A stretch of 34,062 nt of DNA from Planctomycetaceae bacterium (GTDB lineage: Bacteria; Planctomycetota; Planctomycetia; Pirellulales; PNKZ01), in contig JAEUIN010000260.1 in the NCBI GenBank assembly GCA_016793115.1, positions 1 to 34,062 on the forward strand, in the 5' to 3' direction. The position numbers and the translations under genes were made by a program. Under the pieces are notes generated by a model that saw only the letters and a list, made by a program, of their open reading frames with translations, was not told where the DNA came from and did not search any database. This document shows, in pieces, positions 1-8,844 of this stretch (position 1 is the first letter of the stretch; every line of letters begins with the position of its first letter).

Positions 1-260
<260 letters not shown>

Positions 261-387
261 TTTTTTCCTATAGGCGTGCATGCTCAATGCAGCACGACTG
301 GAAACAAAATTGTGAAGCGGTCTTATCGGTAACTTGAAATCAGCTGAAGTCGCAAGACTCCGGCAGCTACCATATTGCATGAACGAA

Positions 388-423
388 ACCCACCTGGGCT
401 GAGCCGCCCAGGTGGGTTTTTTT
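388..423 (+). terminator. Strong intrinsic terminator of the 16S transcript
   Basis: A perfect 12-bp GC-rich stem (388-399 pairs with 406-417, ACCCACCTGGGC and its complement) closes a 6-nt loop and is followed by a run of seven T. It lies 135 nt after the mature 16S 3' end with no gene between. It should end the rRNA transcript here. On the minus strand the hairpin lacks a good T-run, so it is at best a weak terminator for phnX. Confidence 0.93.
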
Positions 424-531
424 ATGCGCCGAGTTCTATCCGAGTTAGCTTACTGCGGGGCTTATCCCAGCCGTCCGAGATTCGCTTAAACGGCGGCGTG
501 ATACGCCCCGTCGCTCGTCAGCTGCTTTGCT

Positions 532-1338
532 TCAACGGAGCACGGCCGGCAATTCGGCAACGCTCTCGATCACCGCCTGAGCTCCCGCGTCGCGGAGCGT
601 TTTCGTCGCTCGCTCCAACCGGCGGCGATACTCTTGCGGATCGCGGCGCTCGAGTTCGTCGGCCTCGGCGCACGTGAGGCCGAACTCGTTGCCGCTGCGG
701 CTCACGCCCATGGCCCACATGCCGGCGTTCCGCGCCGCTACGATGCCGACCGGCGTATCGTCGACCGCCACGATTGCGCTCGGCGGATACGCGCCCAACA
801 TTTCCGCCGCGCGAAAGTTCATCCACGGCTGAGGTCGGCCGGCCGCGACGTCGTCGGAGCAAACCAAGCAATCCGGCTCGTACCCCTTCGCCGCGGCCAA
901 GGGGGCCACGACTTCCATCAAGGCCCGCGTGTACCCGGTCGTCGAGCCGATCTTGAGCCCGCGCCGGCGAAGTTCGGAGATCGCCTCGACGACGCCGGGA
1001 ATCATCTCGCAGCCTGCGGCCAACACCTCGCGCTGCAGCGGGAGAAACTCTTCGTACATCCCCAAAACGTCGGCTTCCGTCGGCTCGCGGCCGTATTTCG
1101 CTCGCCAAGCGGCGGTGATCCGCGGCACCTTCGCCACTTCGGCGATGTGCTCCAGTTTGGCTCGCCCCATCGGGCCGCGGGCCTCGTCGATCGAGATCTC
1201 CACGCCGCGGCGACGAAAGATTTCGACGAACACCCGCATCGGCGCCAAGCTGCCGTAGTCGACCGTGGTGCCGGCCCAATCGAACAGCACGGCCTTCAAC
1301 TCCACGCCCCGCACCCGTTGCGAAAACTCCGCCGTCAC
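532..1338 (-). CDS. phnX: Phosphonoacetaldehyde hydrolase (phosphonatase)
   Basis: A cytoplasmic HAD-superfamily enzyme that cleaves the C-P bond of phosphonoacetaldehyde to acetaldehyde and phosphate, the last step of 2-aminoethylphosphonate breakdown. Visible motifs: the nucleophile loop DWAGTTVDYGS with Asp20; the cap-domain motif MGRAKLEHI whose Lys61 fits the family's Schiff-base lysine; the GSTTGYTR loop; and the acidic VAVDDTPVG loop that binds Mg2+. At 268 aa the length is normal. The start is a GTG at 1336-1338, chosen because a GAGGGAGA ribosome-binding site (1345-1352) sits 6 nt upstream. The gene is divergent from a transporter and an HpnZ-like dehydrogenase, which supports a phosphonate locus. 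The usual partner transaminase phnW is not in the window. Confidence 0.93.
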   Translation of the reverse strand: MTAEFSQRVRGVELKAVLFDWAGTTVDYGSLAPMRVFVEIFRRRGVEISIDEARGPMGRAKLEHIAEVAKVPRITAAWRAKYGREPTEADVLGMYEEFLPLQREVLAAGCEMIPGVVEAISELRRRGLKIGSTTGYTRALMEVVAPLAAAKGYEPDCLVCSDDVAAGRPQPWMNFRAAEMLGAYPPSAIVAVDDTPVGIVAARNAGMWAMGVSRSGNEFGLTCAEADELERRDPQEYRRRLERATKTLRDAGAQAVIESVAELPAVLR

Positions 1339-1528
1339 GTGCCGTCTCCCTCAATTGCCGATACCGCCGACCGCCGCGAAAATTCGCGCCGGCTCACGAG
1401 TTCATAACATATCGCCGGCCTAGTGGCGTCGCGATAAGAAACGCCGCACAACCGATTGCGGCGCGTCGCGCCAGGCCCGACGATGCACATCGCCTCCGGC
1501 GTGCCAAACCGCGGGCGTTCGATACCGG

Positions 1529-1593
1529 GGGTGGCACTGGTGGCTTGCCCACCAGTGTTTGAGGCACGGGTGGACAAGCCACCCGTGGCACCC
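1529..1593. repeat. Family-A double-hairpin repeat, copy 1
   Basis: The flanks GGGTGGCAC and GTGGCACCC enclose two hairpins. Arm 1 is CACTGGTGG, loop CTTGC, CCACCAGTG. Arm 2 is CACGGGTGG, loop ACAAG, CCACCCGTG. The two arms are also near reverse complements of each other, so the whole element can fold as one long stem or as two hairpins. Arm 2 differs from copy 2 (5074-5153) by a T-to-G change that is balanced by A-to-C on the other side. The element lies in the divergent phnX/MFS intergenic region, just before the transporter start. Confidence 0.88.
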
Positions 1594-1630
1594 GTCGTTC
1601 AGTCGCTACAAAGCAGACGCTACGTCCCCC

Positions 1631-2956
1631 ATGTCGCTCCACACGCCGCCGCCGTCCGAACGTCGCCCGTCGCCGACTGTGCCGCGCGGCGATTCGTCGT
1701 CGCCGGGTTATCGCCGGATGAAGTGGCAGGTGTTGCTGGCGACGATGTTCTGCTACTTGTTCTACTACACAGGCCGGCAATCGTTCGGCTTCGCCATTCC
1801 GGGAATTCAAGCGGAACTCGGCCTCAGCAAAGAGGCGCTCGGCGGCGTCAGTGCGGCGCTGCTCTGGTGCTATGCGATCGGCCAAGCGGTCAACGGCAAC
1901 TTGGCCGACAAGTTCGGCGGGCGGCGGATGGTCGCGCTTGGCGCCCTGCTCTCTTGCTCGCTCAATTGGCTCGTCAGCTTCGCCGACGGCTACGCCTGGC
2001 TGCTCTTGGCCTGGGGCGCGAACGGCTTCGCGCAGTCCATGGGCTGGGCTCCCGGCAGCCGCGTGCTGTCCAACTGGTGGTCGCACTCCGAGCGCGGTCG
2101 GGCCTACGGCTACTACGTGTTCGCGGCCGGCATGTCGAGCGTGCTCACCTATGTCTTGGCTCAACTTATCCTGCAAGCCGAACTCGACTGGCGCTGGATC
2201 TTCCGCCTGCCGGTGTTGCTCATGCTCTGCGGCGGCGCGGCCTACTATCTGCTCGTCCGCGATCAACCAAGCGACCTCGGCTTCGAACCACAGAAACAAG
2301 AACCCGCGACCGGCGACGACGCAAAGCCGGCGGCCGACGACGACGTTGCGCAGGAGACTTCTCGGCAACGCTACGCCGCCGTCTGCCGCGACCCGCGTTT
2401 CCTGGCCGCTTGCGTCGCCATCGGCTTTCAGAGTTTGGCCCGCTACGGGTTGCTGATCTGGGTGCCGGTCTATTTTTTGTCGACCGGCTCGGCGGGCAAG
2501 GAATCCTTGGGGGGCGGACAGTGGATTAGCGTCGCGCTCCCCGTCGGCATGGCTTTGGGCGCCTTGGCGAGCGGCAAACTGTCCGATGTTTGGTTTCGCG
2601 ACTCGCGCTGGAAGCTCATTAGCTTGTCGCTGCTGGCCGCCGCCGCCACGTCGCTCGGCATGTATTTCCTGCCGCGCGGGCACTACGCCGGCATCGTCGT
2701 GCTGTTTCTGGCCGGGTTCTTCGCCTACGGTCCGCAGTCGGCCTTCTGGGCGCTCTGTCCCGATTTGCTCGGTCGCCGCCGGGCGGGTACCGGCACCGGA
2801 GTGATGAACACGTTCGCCTACGCCTTCGCCGGTTTGGGGGAACCGCTGATCGGCCGTATGATTGAGACCAACGCGGCCGGCGAGGTGCTCGTGTTTCCGA
2901 TCATCGCCGTCGCCTGCGTGCTGGGCGCGGCCGTGGCTCCGTTGATTCGCCGCTAA
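1631..2956 (+). CDS. MFS transporter, organophosphate:phosphate antiporter (GlpT/UhpT)-like
   Basis: A 441-aa inner-membrane carrier with about 12 hydrophobic segments. The first helix region (YLFYYTGRQSFGFAIPGI) and the loop NLADKFGGRRMV are typical of the GlpT/UhpT/PgtP branch of the major facilitator superfamily, whose members exchange organic phosphates for phosphate. The central loop (about residues 220-250) is hydrophilic. The ATG at 1631 was chosen because the reading frame upstream runs into a dispersed repeat (1529-1593); a second option is the ATG at 1718, right before the first helix. It stops 24 nt before the HpnZ-like dehydrogenase, so the two are probably co-transcribed. Next to phnX, a phosphonate substrate is a reasonable inference, but the substrate cannot be read from sequence. 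Confidence 0.85.
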   Translation: MSLHTPPPSERRPSPTVPRGDSSSPGYRRMKWQVLLATMFCYLFYYTGRQSFGFAIPGIQAELGLSKEALGGVSAALLWCYAIGQAVNGNLADKFGGRRMVALGALLSCSLNWLVSFADGYAWLLLAWGANGFAQSMGWAPGSRVLSNWWSHSERGRAYGYYVFAAGMSSVLTYVLAQLILQAELDWRWIFRLPVLLMLCGGAAYYLLVRDQPSDLGFEPQKQEPATGDDAKPAADDDVAQETSRQRYAAVCRDPRFLAACVAIGFQSLARYGLLIWVPVYFLSTGSAGKESLGGGQWISVALPVGMALGALASGKLSDVWFRDSRWKLISLSLLAAAATSLGMYFLPRGHYAGIVVLFLAGFFAYGPQSAFWALCPDLLGRRRAGTGTGVMNTFAYAFAGLGEPLIGRMIETNAAGEVLVFPIIAVACVLGAAVAPLIRR

Positions 2957-2980
2957 TTAAGCAATCTCGAAACGAAGAGC

Positions 2981-4069
2981 ATGACGCTTCATTCTCGCGC
3001 CGCCGTGTTCGCCGTCGCCGGCCGCCCGCACGAACTTCGCGACGTCGCCGTGCCGCCGCTGGAGCCGGGCGAAGTCTTGGTGCGCGTGCGGATGTGTACG
3101 CTTTGCGGCAGCGATCTGCATACGTTTCAAGGAGCCCGCTCCACGCCGATGCCGACGATCCTCGGGCATGAGATCGTCGGCGAAGTCGTGGCGCTCGGCG
3201 GCGACGGCAAAGTCGATTGGCGCGGCGACCCGGTGGCCATGGGGGATCGCATCACCTGGTCGATCGCCGCACATTGCGGCGCGTGTTACTACTGCATGCA
3301 CGGCCTGCCGCAGAAGTGCGAAGCGCTGTTCAAATACGGCCACGAGCGGCTCACGCCGGCCCGCCCGCTCAGCGGCGGCCTGGCGGAACATTGCGTGCTT
3401 ACGAAGAATACACCGCTGTTGAAGCTGCCGGCCGCGCTTTCCGATGCAGTGGCGAGCTTGGCGAACTGCGCGACGGCGACCGCGGCGGCGGCGCTCCGTG
3501 TCGGCGAACTTGCGGCCGAAGAGAACGTGCTGATCTTCGGTGCCGGGATGCTCGGCCTCACCTTGGCGGCGATGGCCCGGCAAGCCGGCGCGGCGCATGT
3601 CGTCGTCGCCGACGTCGCCCCCGAGCGACTCTCGCGGGCCCTCCAATTCGGCGCCGACGTCGCTCCGGTGTTCGAGGGCGACGGAGGCGCAGTCGTCGAA
3701 GAGCTTCGCAAACTCACGGCCGGCCGCGGGGCCGATCTCGTCGTCGAAGCGGCTGGTTCGCCCGAGGCGATGGAAGCGGCGCTCAAGGCTGCGCGGATCG
3801 GCGGGCGGATCGTGTTCGTCGGCGCGGTGCGCCCGACGCGGCCGCTCGCGGTCGACGCCGAACAAATCGTCCGCCGCCTGCTCACGATCCGCGGCCTGCA
3901 CAACTACACGCCCGACGACTTAGTGACCGCAGTCGATTTCCTCGCCGCCGCCGTCGCCCGGTTTCCGTTCGCCGAAATGATCAGCGAACCGTACCCGCTG
4001 GAGATGATCGGCGAAGCATTTGAGGCGGGGCGGGAAGGGAAATCGTTGCGGGTTGCCGTGCGGCCCTGA
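2981..4069 (+). CDS. Zinc-dependent alcohol dehydrogenase, phosphonate-catabolism type (HpnZ-like)
   Basis: A 362-aa medium-chain dehydrogenase/reductase. Catalytic-zinc residues are Cys42 (LCGSDLH) and His63-Glu64 (LGHEIVGE). The structural zinc is held by Cys99, Cys102, Cys105 and Cys113. The NAD-binding loop GAGMLG is at 187-192. The sequence and its place beside phnX fit the clade called HpnZ, Zn-dehydrogenases that recur in phosphonate degradation loci but whose substrate is not established. It follows the MFS gene by 24 nt, on the opposite strand to phnX. A plausible role, by inference only, is oxidation of a phosphonate alcohol such as 2-hydroxyethylphosphonate to phosphonoacetaldehyde, or handling of the acetaldehyde released by PhnX. 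Other MDR substrates remain possible. Confidence 0.85.
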   Translation: MTLHSRAAVFAVAGRPHELRDVAVPPLEPGEVLVRVRMCTLCGSDLHTFQGARSTPMPTILGHEIVGEVVALGGDGKVDWRGDPVAMGDRITWSIAAHCGACYYCMHGLPQKCEALFKYGHERLTPARPLSGGLAEHCVLTKNTPLLKLPAALSDAVASLANCATATAAAALRVGELAAEENVLIFGAGMLGLTLAAMARQAGAAHVVVADVAPERLSRALQFGADVAPVFEGDGGAVVEELRKLTAGRGADLVVEAAGSPEAMEAALKAARIGGRIVFVGAVRPTRPLAVDAEQIVRRLLTIRGLHNYTPDDLVTAVDFLAAAVARFPFAEMISEPYPLEMIGEAFEAGREGKSLRVAVRP

Positions 4070-4126
4070 AGTTATCGTCGAAATGCTGACGCGTCGCAGT
4101 GGAAAAAAGAGTGCCTTACAAGAAGC

Positions 4127-4420
4127 ATGCGGTATTTCCGCGCGGTTATGGCGGATATGAAAGAGCCAAATGTGGTCGGCCCATTTCCCGATCCGCCGAT
4201 TAACGATGTTGACGGTGATGGACTGATGGTCCCACCTTGGATTAAATACCCAAACGTGCCAACGGGGTCGATCGGTTGGCGTATGGGGATGTGTGAACAT
4301 TACAAATGCAAGCGGTACCCCGAGTGGTGGTCGCGCCAACCGCGGCCAATGCGATTGCGTGTCCGTGCGAAGTATCCGGAGCCAAGCGAATGGGCTGGGT
4401 ATTTTAAGTCACTTACTTGA
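4127..4420 (+). CDS. Small conserved-looking hypothetical protein (97 aa)
   Basis: A short protein rich in Trp, Pro and Tyr, with the blocks GPFPDPPINDVDGDGL, VPPWIKYPNVPTGSIGWRMG and YPEPSEWAGYF. Such an ordered, aromatic-rich pattern with aspartates is unlike a shadow ORF. I recall similar small bacterial hypotheticals but cannot name a family. There is no signal peptide or membrane segment, so it is probably cytoplasmic. Base composition is visibly more AT-rich than the neighbours and codon use is less G/C-ending, which may mean recent transfer. The start could be 4127 or the ATG at 4148 (MADMKEP); neither has a strong ribosome-binding site. Function unknown. Confidence 0.62.
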   Translation: MRYFRAVMADMKEPNVVGPFPDPPINDVDGDGLMVPPWIKYPNVPTGSIGWRMGMCEHYKCKRYPEWWSRQPRPMRLRVRAKYPEPSEWAGYFKSLT

Positions 4421-4487
4421 AGGCCGTTCCGGTTCCACCTTCAGAACTTCAATTTCAAGCTCACCCGCTACCACCCGCCGCGAAGAT

Positions 4488-4516
4488 TTGTTCACCTTGC
4501 CGCGATCTGCTAGACT
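4488..4516 (+). promoter_or_regulatory. Sigma-70-type promoter for the PH-domain gene
   Basis: TTGTTC (4488-4493), 17-nt spacer, TAGACT (4511-4516). It lies about 75 nt before the chosen start at 4590. The -10 form GCTAGA(A/C)T recurs before the aldo/keto reductase gene in this window. Confidence 0.5.
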
Positions 4517-4589
4517 GCCCGGCGGAATTCATCGGATTCGGCTTTCCCTACTTCCTTCTTTGAGAGCGGCTCGGCCGCAAACGCCCGCG

Positions 4590-5066
4590 ATGAAGCAAGC
4601 TATTACCGGAGTGACCCCGTCGTCGCTCGCCGAAGTCACCGTGATGATGACCTGGCCTTCGATGGGGGCAAGCGCGTTCGGCCAAATGCTCGGCCGACTC
4701 TATGCCATTCCGCTATTCGGCAAGCTGATCGCGCTCGCGGCCATTCCGCAGGCGCTGTTGCTCTACGCGCTCAATCTGCTGCCGTGGAGTTGCTTACGTT
4801 ATCGCCTGACGAATCGCCGGCTCGTCGTCGAGCGCGGGCTGCGCGGCACGCTCGATCGCGAAGTCTCGCTCGACAACTTCGACGCGATCGAACTCGAAGT
4901 GCTGCCGGGCCAGGAATGGTATCGCTGCGGCAATCTGATCTTCTACAAAGGGAAGATTGAAACGTTCCGCATCAACGGCGTGCCGAGCCCGCAAAGCTTC
5001 CGGCAGACCTGCTTGAAGACGCAACGCGGCTACGTCGGCGCGAAGAAATACGCCACGGTGAAGTAG
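4590..5066 (+). CDS. Bacterial PH-domain (DUF304/bPH2-like) membrane protein
   Basis: A 158-aa protein with one or two hydrophobic segments around residues 38-66 followed by a cytosolic module with the bPH2 pattern: YRLTNRRLVVERGL, then DREVSLDNFDAIEL, and NLIFYKG. In this family the phrase YxLTNxRL(V/I) opens the domain. The role is generally unknown; related proteins are membrane-associated. The ATG at 4590 is chosen because the frame upstream lacks sense and overlaps the preceding small gene, and a good promoter lies just ahead. A family-A repeat starts 7 nt after the stop codon. Confidence 0.78.
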   Translation: MKQAITGVTPSSLAEVTVMMTWPSMGASAFGQMLGRLYAIPLFGKLIALAAIPQALLLYALNLLPWSCLRYRLTNRRLVVERGLRGTLDREVSLDNFDAIELEVLPGQEWYRCGNLIFYKGKIETFRINGVPSPQSFRQTCLKTQRGYVGAKKYATVK

Positions 5067-5073
5067 ACGTTGC

Positions 5074-5153
5074 GGGGTGGCACTGGTGGCTTGCCCACCA
5101 GTGCATTTCGACGATTTTTCGAGCACTGGTGGACGAGCCACCAGTGGCACCCC
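5074..5153. repeat. Family-A double-hairpin repeat, copy 2
   Basis: The best-formed copy. The ends GGGGTGGCAC and GTGGCACCCC are perfect inverted repeats. Arm 1 is CACTGGTGG-CTTGC-CCACCAGTG and arm 2 is CACTGGTGG-ACGAG-CCACCAGTG, with a 19-nt AT-richer middle. It begins 7 nt after the stop of the PH-domain gene and lies between it and the convergent proline-rich gene, so it could act as a two-way terminator or a 3'-end stabiliser. Confidence 0.9.
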
Positions 5154-5186
5154 TACTTTACGCGACGTTGAAGTAGCGCCGCCGCG

Positions 5187-5933
5187 CTAATCGATGATTC
5201 GCTCGGCGAGTCGGCTCATCCATTTGCGGAGGGCCGCTTCGTTGAGCGGGATCGCCGGCTGTGGCAATGCGAAGCCTTTCGGCGGCGCGACGATTTTCTT
5301 TTCCGCCGGTTGGGGCGTCTCGCGCCGTTCCGAGATCGGCCGTAGCGTCGACTCTCCGTTCTCCCGCACCTTCGCTTGGCGTCCGTCGACGGCGGCAGAT
5401 TTTTTCGGCGGCGATTTCTTCGCGCCGGTCGTCTTCGCCGGTTTCGCCTCGTCGGCCGCCGGCTTCTCGCTGCGCGCGGGCACGACCGGCGTGAGCGGCG
5501 GTTCGACCGTCGACACGGCGGGAGGCAAGTAGACGGGGACGAGTTGTCCGGCGTCGATTACTTGCGGCTCTTGCGGCGCTTGCAACTGTTGCGAAGCGGG
5601 CGACACGACTTCGATGGGCGTCGCGACATGGCTCGGCGTCGGCATCGAGGCGGGAAGCGGATCGACGGGGCGCGTCGTCGGGCTCGCCAGTTCGGGGCGC
5701 GACGGCGCGTAGAGCGTCGAGGCGTACGGCACGATCGGCGTCGGAATCGCGTCGCCGGTTCCGGCGTCGACGGCGGCGCTGGAGTAACGCGTCCGATAGT
5801 CGGTCGTCGGGTTCGCCGCCGAAGCGGCATTGTCCAGCGGCGCGGCGGCCAAAGCCGGGAGCACGATTCCGCTCCAACGAGCGCGGCGGAAGGCCGCCGA
5901 TAGTTTCCCGGTCATTCGATGCTTACGACCCAT
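5187..5933 (-). CDS. Secreted proline/alanine-rich hypothetical protein
   Basis: A 248-aa protein. The N terminus has basic residues (MGRKHR, RRAR) followed by a hydrophobic stretch (IVLPALAAAPL) and an AxA-like site near residues 38-40, which fits a signal peptide. The rest is low complexity: Pro/Thr/Ser/Ala-rich to about residue 150, then a Lys/Ala-rich part (KKSPPKKSAA), then a short ordered C terminus (NEAALRKWMSRLAERIID) that may be a helix. No enzyme motif is seen. The ATG at 5933 is preceded by GGTGA; Met7 is an alternative. It is divergent from the DUF1549 operon. The reading frame is chosen over an overlapping 239-aa Arg-rich frame, which has no signal sequence. Function unknown. Confidence 0.68.
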   Translation of the reverse strand: MGRKHRMTGKLSAAFRRARWSGIVLPALAAAPLDNAASAANPTTDYRTRYSSAAVDAGTGDAIPTPIVPYASTLYAPSRPELASPTTRPVDPLPASMPTPSHVATPIEVVSPASQQLQAPQEPQVIDAGQLVPVYLPPAVSTVEPPLTPVVPARSEKPAADEAKPAKTTGAKKSPPKKSAAVDGRQAKVRENGESTLRPISERRETPQPAEKKIVAPPKGFALPQPAIPLNEAALRKWMSRLAERIID

Positions 5934-6049
5934 ACCATGTCACCGAATGCCTGGAATTAGCCCCGAAAACATAGCTCACGTTTCGGCGCGGTCAAACCGA
6001 GGAGCGATAAAAAAGCGTCCGGTCGGGGGGATGGCGACGATGAATCACA

Positions 6050-6078
6050 TTGCAGTCGTTCGATCGATCGGAAATAAT
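6050..6078 (+). promoter_or_regulatory. Sigma-70-type promoter for the DUF1549/DUF1501 operon
   Basis: TTGCAG (6050-6055), exactly 17 nt, then AATAAT (6073-6078). Transcription would begin near 6085. This rules out the in-frame ATGs at 6031 and 6040 as starts of the downstream gene and favours 6121 or 6193. Confidence 0.5.
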
Positions 6079-6192
6079 GAATTCACCTTCATCGCTCGTC
6101 TGCCGGCAGCGGCGCGAGCGATGAAGTTCCCGCCTCTCGCTCCTGCCCGCGTTCGTCTCCCCGCCTGCCTCGCCGCTCGGAGTCGCTTGTCT

Positions 6193-8835
6193 ATGCTCCG
6201 CTCTCTCCCGCTGCAGATCGCCTGCTGCGCCGTCGCCGCTTGGTCGACCGTCTCATCGCACGCGCACGCCGCCAAGCCGATCGTCGCGCCACAGGCCGGC
6301 GCGAAGGCGCTTGCGTTCGAGACGCATGTGCGACCAATCTTGAAGGCCCACTGCTTTCATTGCCACGGCGAAGAAGAAGAACTGCAAGGCGGGCTCGATC
6401 TGCGGCTGACCCGCTTGATGACCAAGGGGGGCGAGTCGGGCACTGCGCTCGTGGCCGGCGATCATAAGGCGAGCTTGCTGCACCAGCGAATCGCTTCGGG
6501 CGAGATGCCGCCCGGCGAGAAGAAGATGACGGCCGCGGAGGCCGCGACGATCGCCGCATGGATCGACGGCGGCGCGAAAACGGCCAAGCCCGAGCCGGCG
6601 ACCATCTCCGAGTTCACCGACGAAGAGCGGGCTTTCTGGTCGCTGCAACCGGTGAAGAAGCCGGCGGTGCCGAAAGCGGCCGACGCAGCGATGGTGCGTA
6701 CGCCGATCGACGCGTTTCTGCTCGCCGAACTCGCGAAGCGCAAACTCACGTTCTCCCCCGAAGCCGATCCGGCGGTGCTCGTGCGCCGCGTGTATTTCGA
6801 TTTGCTGGGCCTGCCGCCGACGCCGGAAGAAGTCGATGCGTTCACGGCCGACTATGCGAAATCGCCCCAGGCTTACGAAGCGCTCGTCGACAAGTTGCTC
6901 GCTTCGCCGCACTACGGCGAGCGCTGGGGACGCCATTGGCTCGACGTCGCGGGCTACGCCGACAGCGACGGCTATACCCCGGTCGATACCGAGCGCAAGT
7001 TCGCCTACCGCTACCGCGACTACGTAATCCGCGCGTTCAATGCCGACAAGCCATGGAATGAGTTCATCGTCGAGCAACTGGCCGGCGACGAATTGGTGAA
7101 GCCGCCTTATGAGAAGCTCGCCGCGGCCGATCTGGAGAAGCTGATTGCCACCGGGTTTCTGCGCATGGGGCCCGACGGCACGAGCGATCCGGCCGCGGAT
7201 CAGAAGCTTGCCCAAAACGACTGCGTCGCCGAGACGATCAAGATCGTGTCGACGTCGCTCATGGGAATATCGGTCGGCTGCGCCCAGTGCCACAACCATC
7301 GCTACGATCCGATCTCGCAGGTCGACTACTACCGCTTCCGCGCGATCTTCGAACCGGCCTTCAACACGCAGGCCTGGCGCGTGCCGAAGGCGCGGCTGAT
7401 TTCGACCACGCCGGACGACGTGAAGAAGAAGATCGCCGAGATCGACGCGGCGATCGCCAAGGTCAACGCCGAACGAACGACGGAGCTGAATAAGCTCATG
7501 GACGAAACGTTTGAGCTGGCGCTGACGAAGATTCCGAAAGAGAAGCACGACGCGCTGCGCAAGGCCCGCGCGACGGAAGTCGCCAAGCGCACGCCCGCGC
7601 AGGTGCAACTGTTGAAGGACCATCCGAGCGTCAACATCACGGCGACCGGCGTGCGACAGCAACTCGGCGCGAAGTATCGCGAGTGGGAAAAGAAATACGA
7701 CGCCCTCACGGAAAAGCTGAAAGCTCAGCGACCGGAAGAGGAATACGTTCAAGCGCTGACGGAAATTCCCGGCAAGGTTCCGGCGACGTTCTTGCATTAC
7801 CGAGGCGACCACAACCAGCCGAAGCAGCAGGTGAAGCCGGGCGAATTGTCGGTCGTCGCCGCGTCGTTCAGCGTGCCGGAGAAAGATGCGGCGTTGCCCT
7901 CGACCGGACGGCGCCTGGCTTATGCGAAGCACTTGACCGACGGCAAGCACCCGCTGGTCGCGCGCGTGCTTGTGAATCGCTTCTGGATGCACCACTTCGG
8001 CCGCGGCTTAGTGGCCTCGCCCGGCGACTTCGGCACGCTCGGCGATCGGCCGACGCACCCGGAATTGCTCGATTGGCTCGCCGCCGACTTCGTGGAAGGA
8101 GGCTGGAAACTCAAGCGGTTCCACAAGCAAGTGCTGCTCTCGACGGCCTACCGGCAATCGTCGCATCGCACGCCGCAGCTCGACGCCGTCGATCCCGACA
8201 ACATCTGGCTGGCTCGCATGTCGCTCCGCCGCTTGGAAGCGGAGACGCTGCGCGACGCCGTGCTCGCCGCCTCCGGCAAGCTCAATCGCAAGCTGTTCGG
8301 GCCGCCCGTGCCGGTGACGCCCGACGAGACCGGGCAAGTGGTGATCGGCGTCGACAATCGCGACACGGCCGGTCGGCCCAAGGGGACGATCGCCGATCTG
8401 GGCGACGCCGAATACCGCCGCAGCATCTACATACAGGCCCGCCGTTCGTTGCCGCTGGGAATGCTCGAAACGTTCGACGCTCCGACGATGTCGCCGAACT
8501 GCGAGTGCCGGGCCTCGTCGACCGTGACTCCGCAATCGCTGCTGTTGATGAACAGCGAGTTCATCGTGGAACAAGCCGAGGCGTTCGCCAAGCGTTTGCG
8601 CGCGGCGGCACCCGACGACTTGGCGGCGCAATTGCGGCTCGGCGCGCGACTGACGACCGGCCGGCGATTGGACGACGCCGAGGTGGCCGAAGCGGCGGAG
8701 TTCGTCAAGGCGCAGGCCGCGGCGCTGGCCGGCGTGAAACAACCGGGGGCGACGAAAACGACGCCGGACGAATTGGCGCTGGCGTCGTACTGCCAAGCGC
8801 TGTTGAGTGCGAACGAGTTTTTGTACGTCGATTAG
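6193..8835 (+). CDS. PSCyt1-DUF1549-DUF1553 secreted protein (planctomycete cytochrome-type)
   Basis: An 880-aa exported protein of a family greatly expanded in planctomycetes; its biochemical role is unknown, though such genes often sit with polysaccharide and sulfatase genes. Residues 1-27 look like a signal peptide ending in HAHAAKP. A heme-type motif Cys54-x-x-Cys57-His58 (CFHCH) and the later GEMPPG mark the PSCyt1 domain. DUF1549 follows, with [13 protein letters not shown] and [14 protein letters not shown], and contains a second CAQCH (Cys363, Cys366, His367). A charged segment around 410-500 may be a coiled coil. DUF1553 forms the C terminus ([22 protein letters not shown]). The start at 6193 was chosen because GGAG lies upstream and the longer frame gives no better signal peptide; 6121 is possible. 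The DUF1501 gene follows after 9 nt. Confidence 0.9.
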   Translation: MLRSLPLQIACCAVAAWSTVSSHAHAAKPIVAPQAGAKALAFETHVRPILKAHCFHCHGEEEELQGGLDLRLTRLMTKGGESGTALVAGDHKASLLHQRIASGEMPPGEKKMTAAEAATIAAWIDGGAKTAKPEPATISEFTDEERAFWSLQPVKKPAVPKAADAAMVRTPIDAFLLAELAKRKLTFSPEADPAVLVRRVYFDLLGLPPTPEEVDAFTADYAKSPQAYEALVDKLLASPHYGERWGRHWLDVAGYADSDGYTPVDTERKFAYRYRDYVIRAFNADKPWNEFIVEQLAGDELVKPPYEKLAAADLEKLIATGFLRMGPDGTSDPAADQKLAQNDCVAETIKIVSTSLMGISVGCAQCHNHRYDPISQVDYYRFRAIFEPAFNTQAWRVPKARLISTTPDDVKKKIAEIDAAIAKVNAERTTELNKLMDETFELALTKIPKEKHDALRKARATEVAKRTPAQVQLLKDHPSVNITATGVRQQLGAKYREWEKKYDALTEKLKAQRPEEEYVQALTEIPGKVPATFLHYRGDHNQPKQQVKPGELSVVAASFSVPEKDAALPSTGRRLAYAKHLTDGKHPLVARVLVNRFWMHHFGRGLVASPGDFGTLGDRPTHPELLDWLAADFVEGGWKLKRFHKQVLLSTAYRQSSHRTPQLDAVDPDNIWLARMSLRRLEAETLRDAVLAASGKLNRKLFGPPVPVTPDETGQVVIGVDNRDTAGRPKGTIADLGDAEYRRSIYIQARRSLPLGMLETFDAPTMSPNCECRASSTVTPQSLLLMNSEFIVEQAEAFAKRLRAAAPDDLAAQLRLGARLTTGRRLDDAEVAEAAEFVKAQAAALAGVKQPGATKTTPDELALASYCQALLSANEFLYVD

Positions 8836-8844
8836 AGACACGCC

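Noticed and set aside
518..1354. 278-aa Arg-rich frame on the minus strand overlapping phnX
   Set aside because: It is the neighbouring frame of phnX; Arg/Gly/Ala-rich with no family pattern, while the phnX frame has all catalytic motifs.
1559..1630. Longer N terminus for the MFS transporter
   Set aside because: The extra codons are translated family-A repeat sequence, so the start at 1631 or 1718 is preferred.
1394..2683. 429-aa minus-strand frame opposite the MFS transporter
   Set aside because: Antisense shadow in GC-rich DNA; composition is Arg/Ala/Gln/Glu without hydrophobic or domain pattern, while the plus frame is a clear 12-helix transporter.
5158..5877. 239-aa frame overlapping the proline-rich secreted protein
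   Set aside because: Arg-rich in all parts and without a signal peptide; the overlapping frame (5187-5933) has a plausible signal peptide and an ordered C terminus.
6253..7995. 580-aa minus-strand frame inside the DUF1549/DUF1553 gene
   Set aside because: Antisense shadow; the plus frame has CxxCH, DUF1549 and DUF1553 motifs through the whole region.
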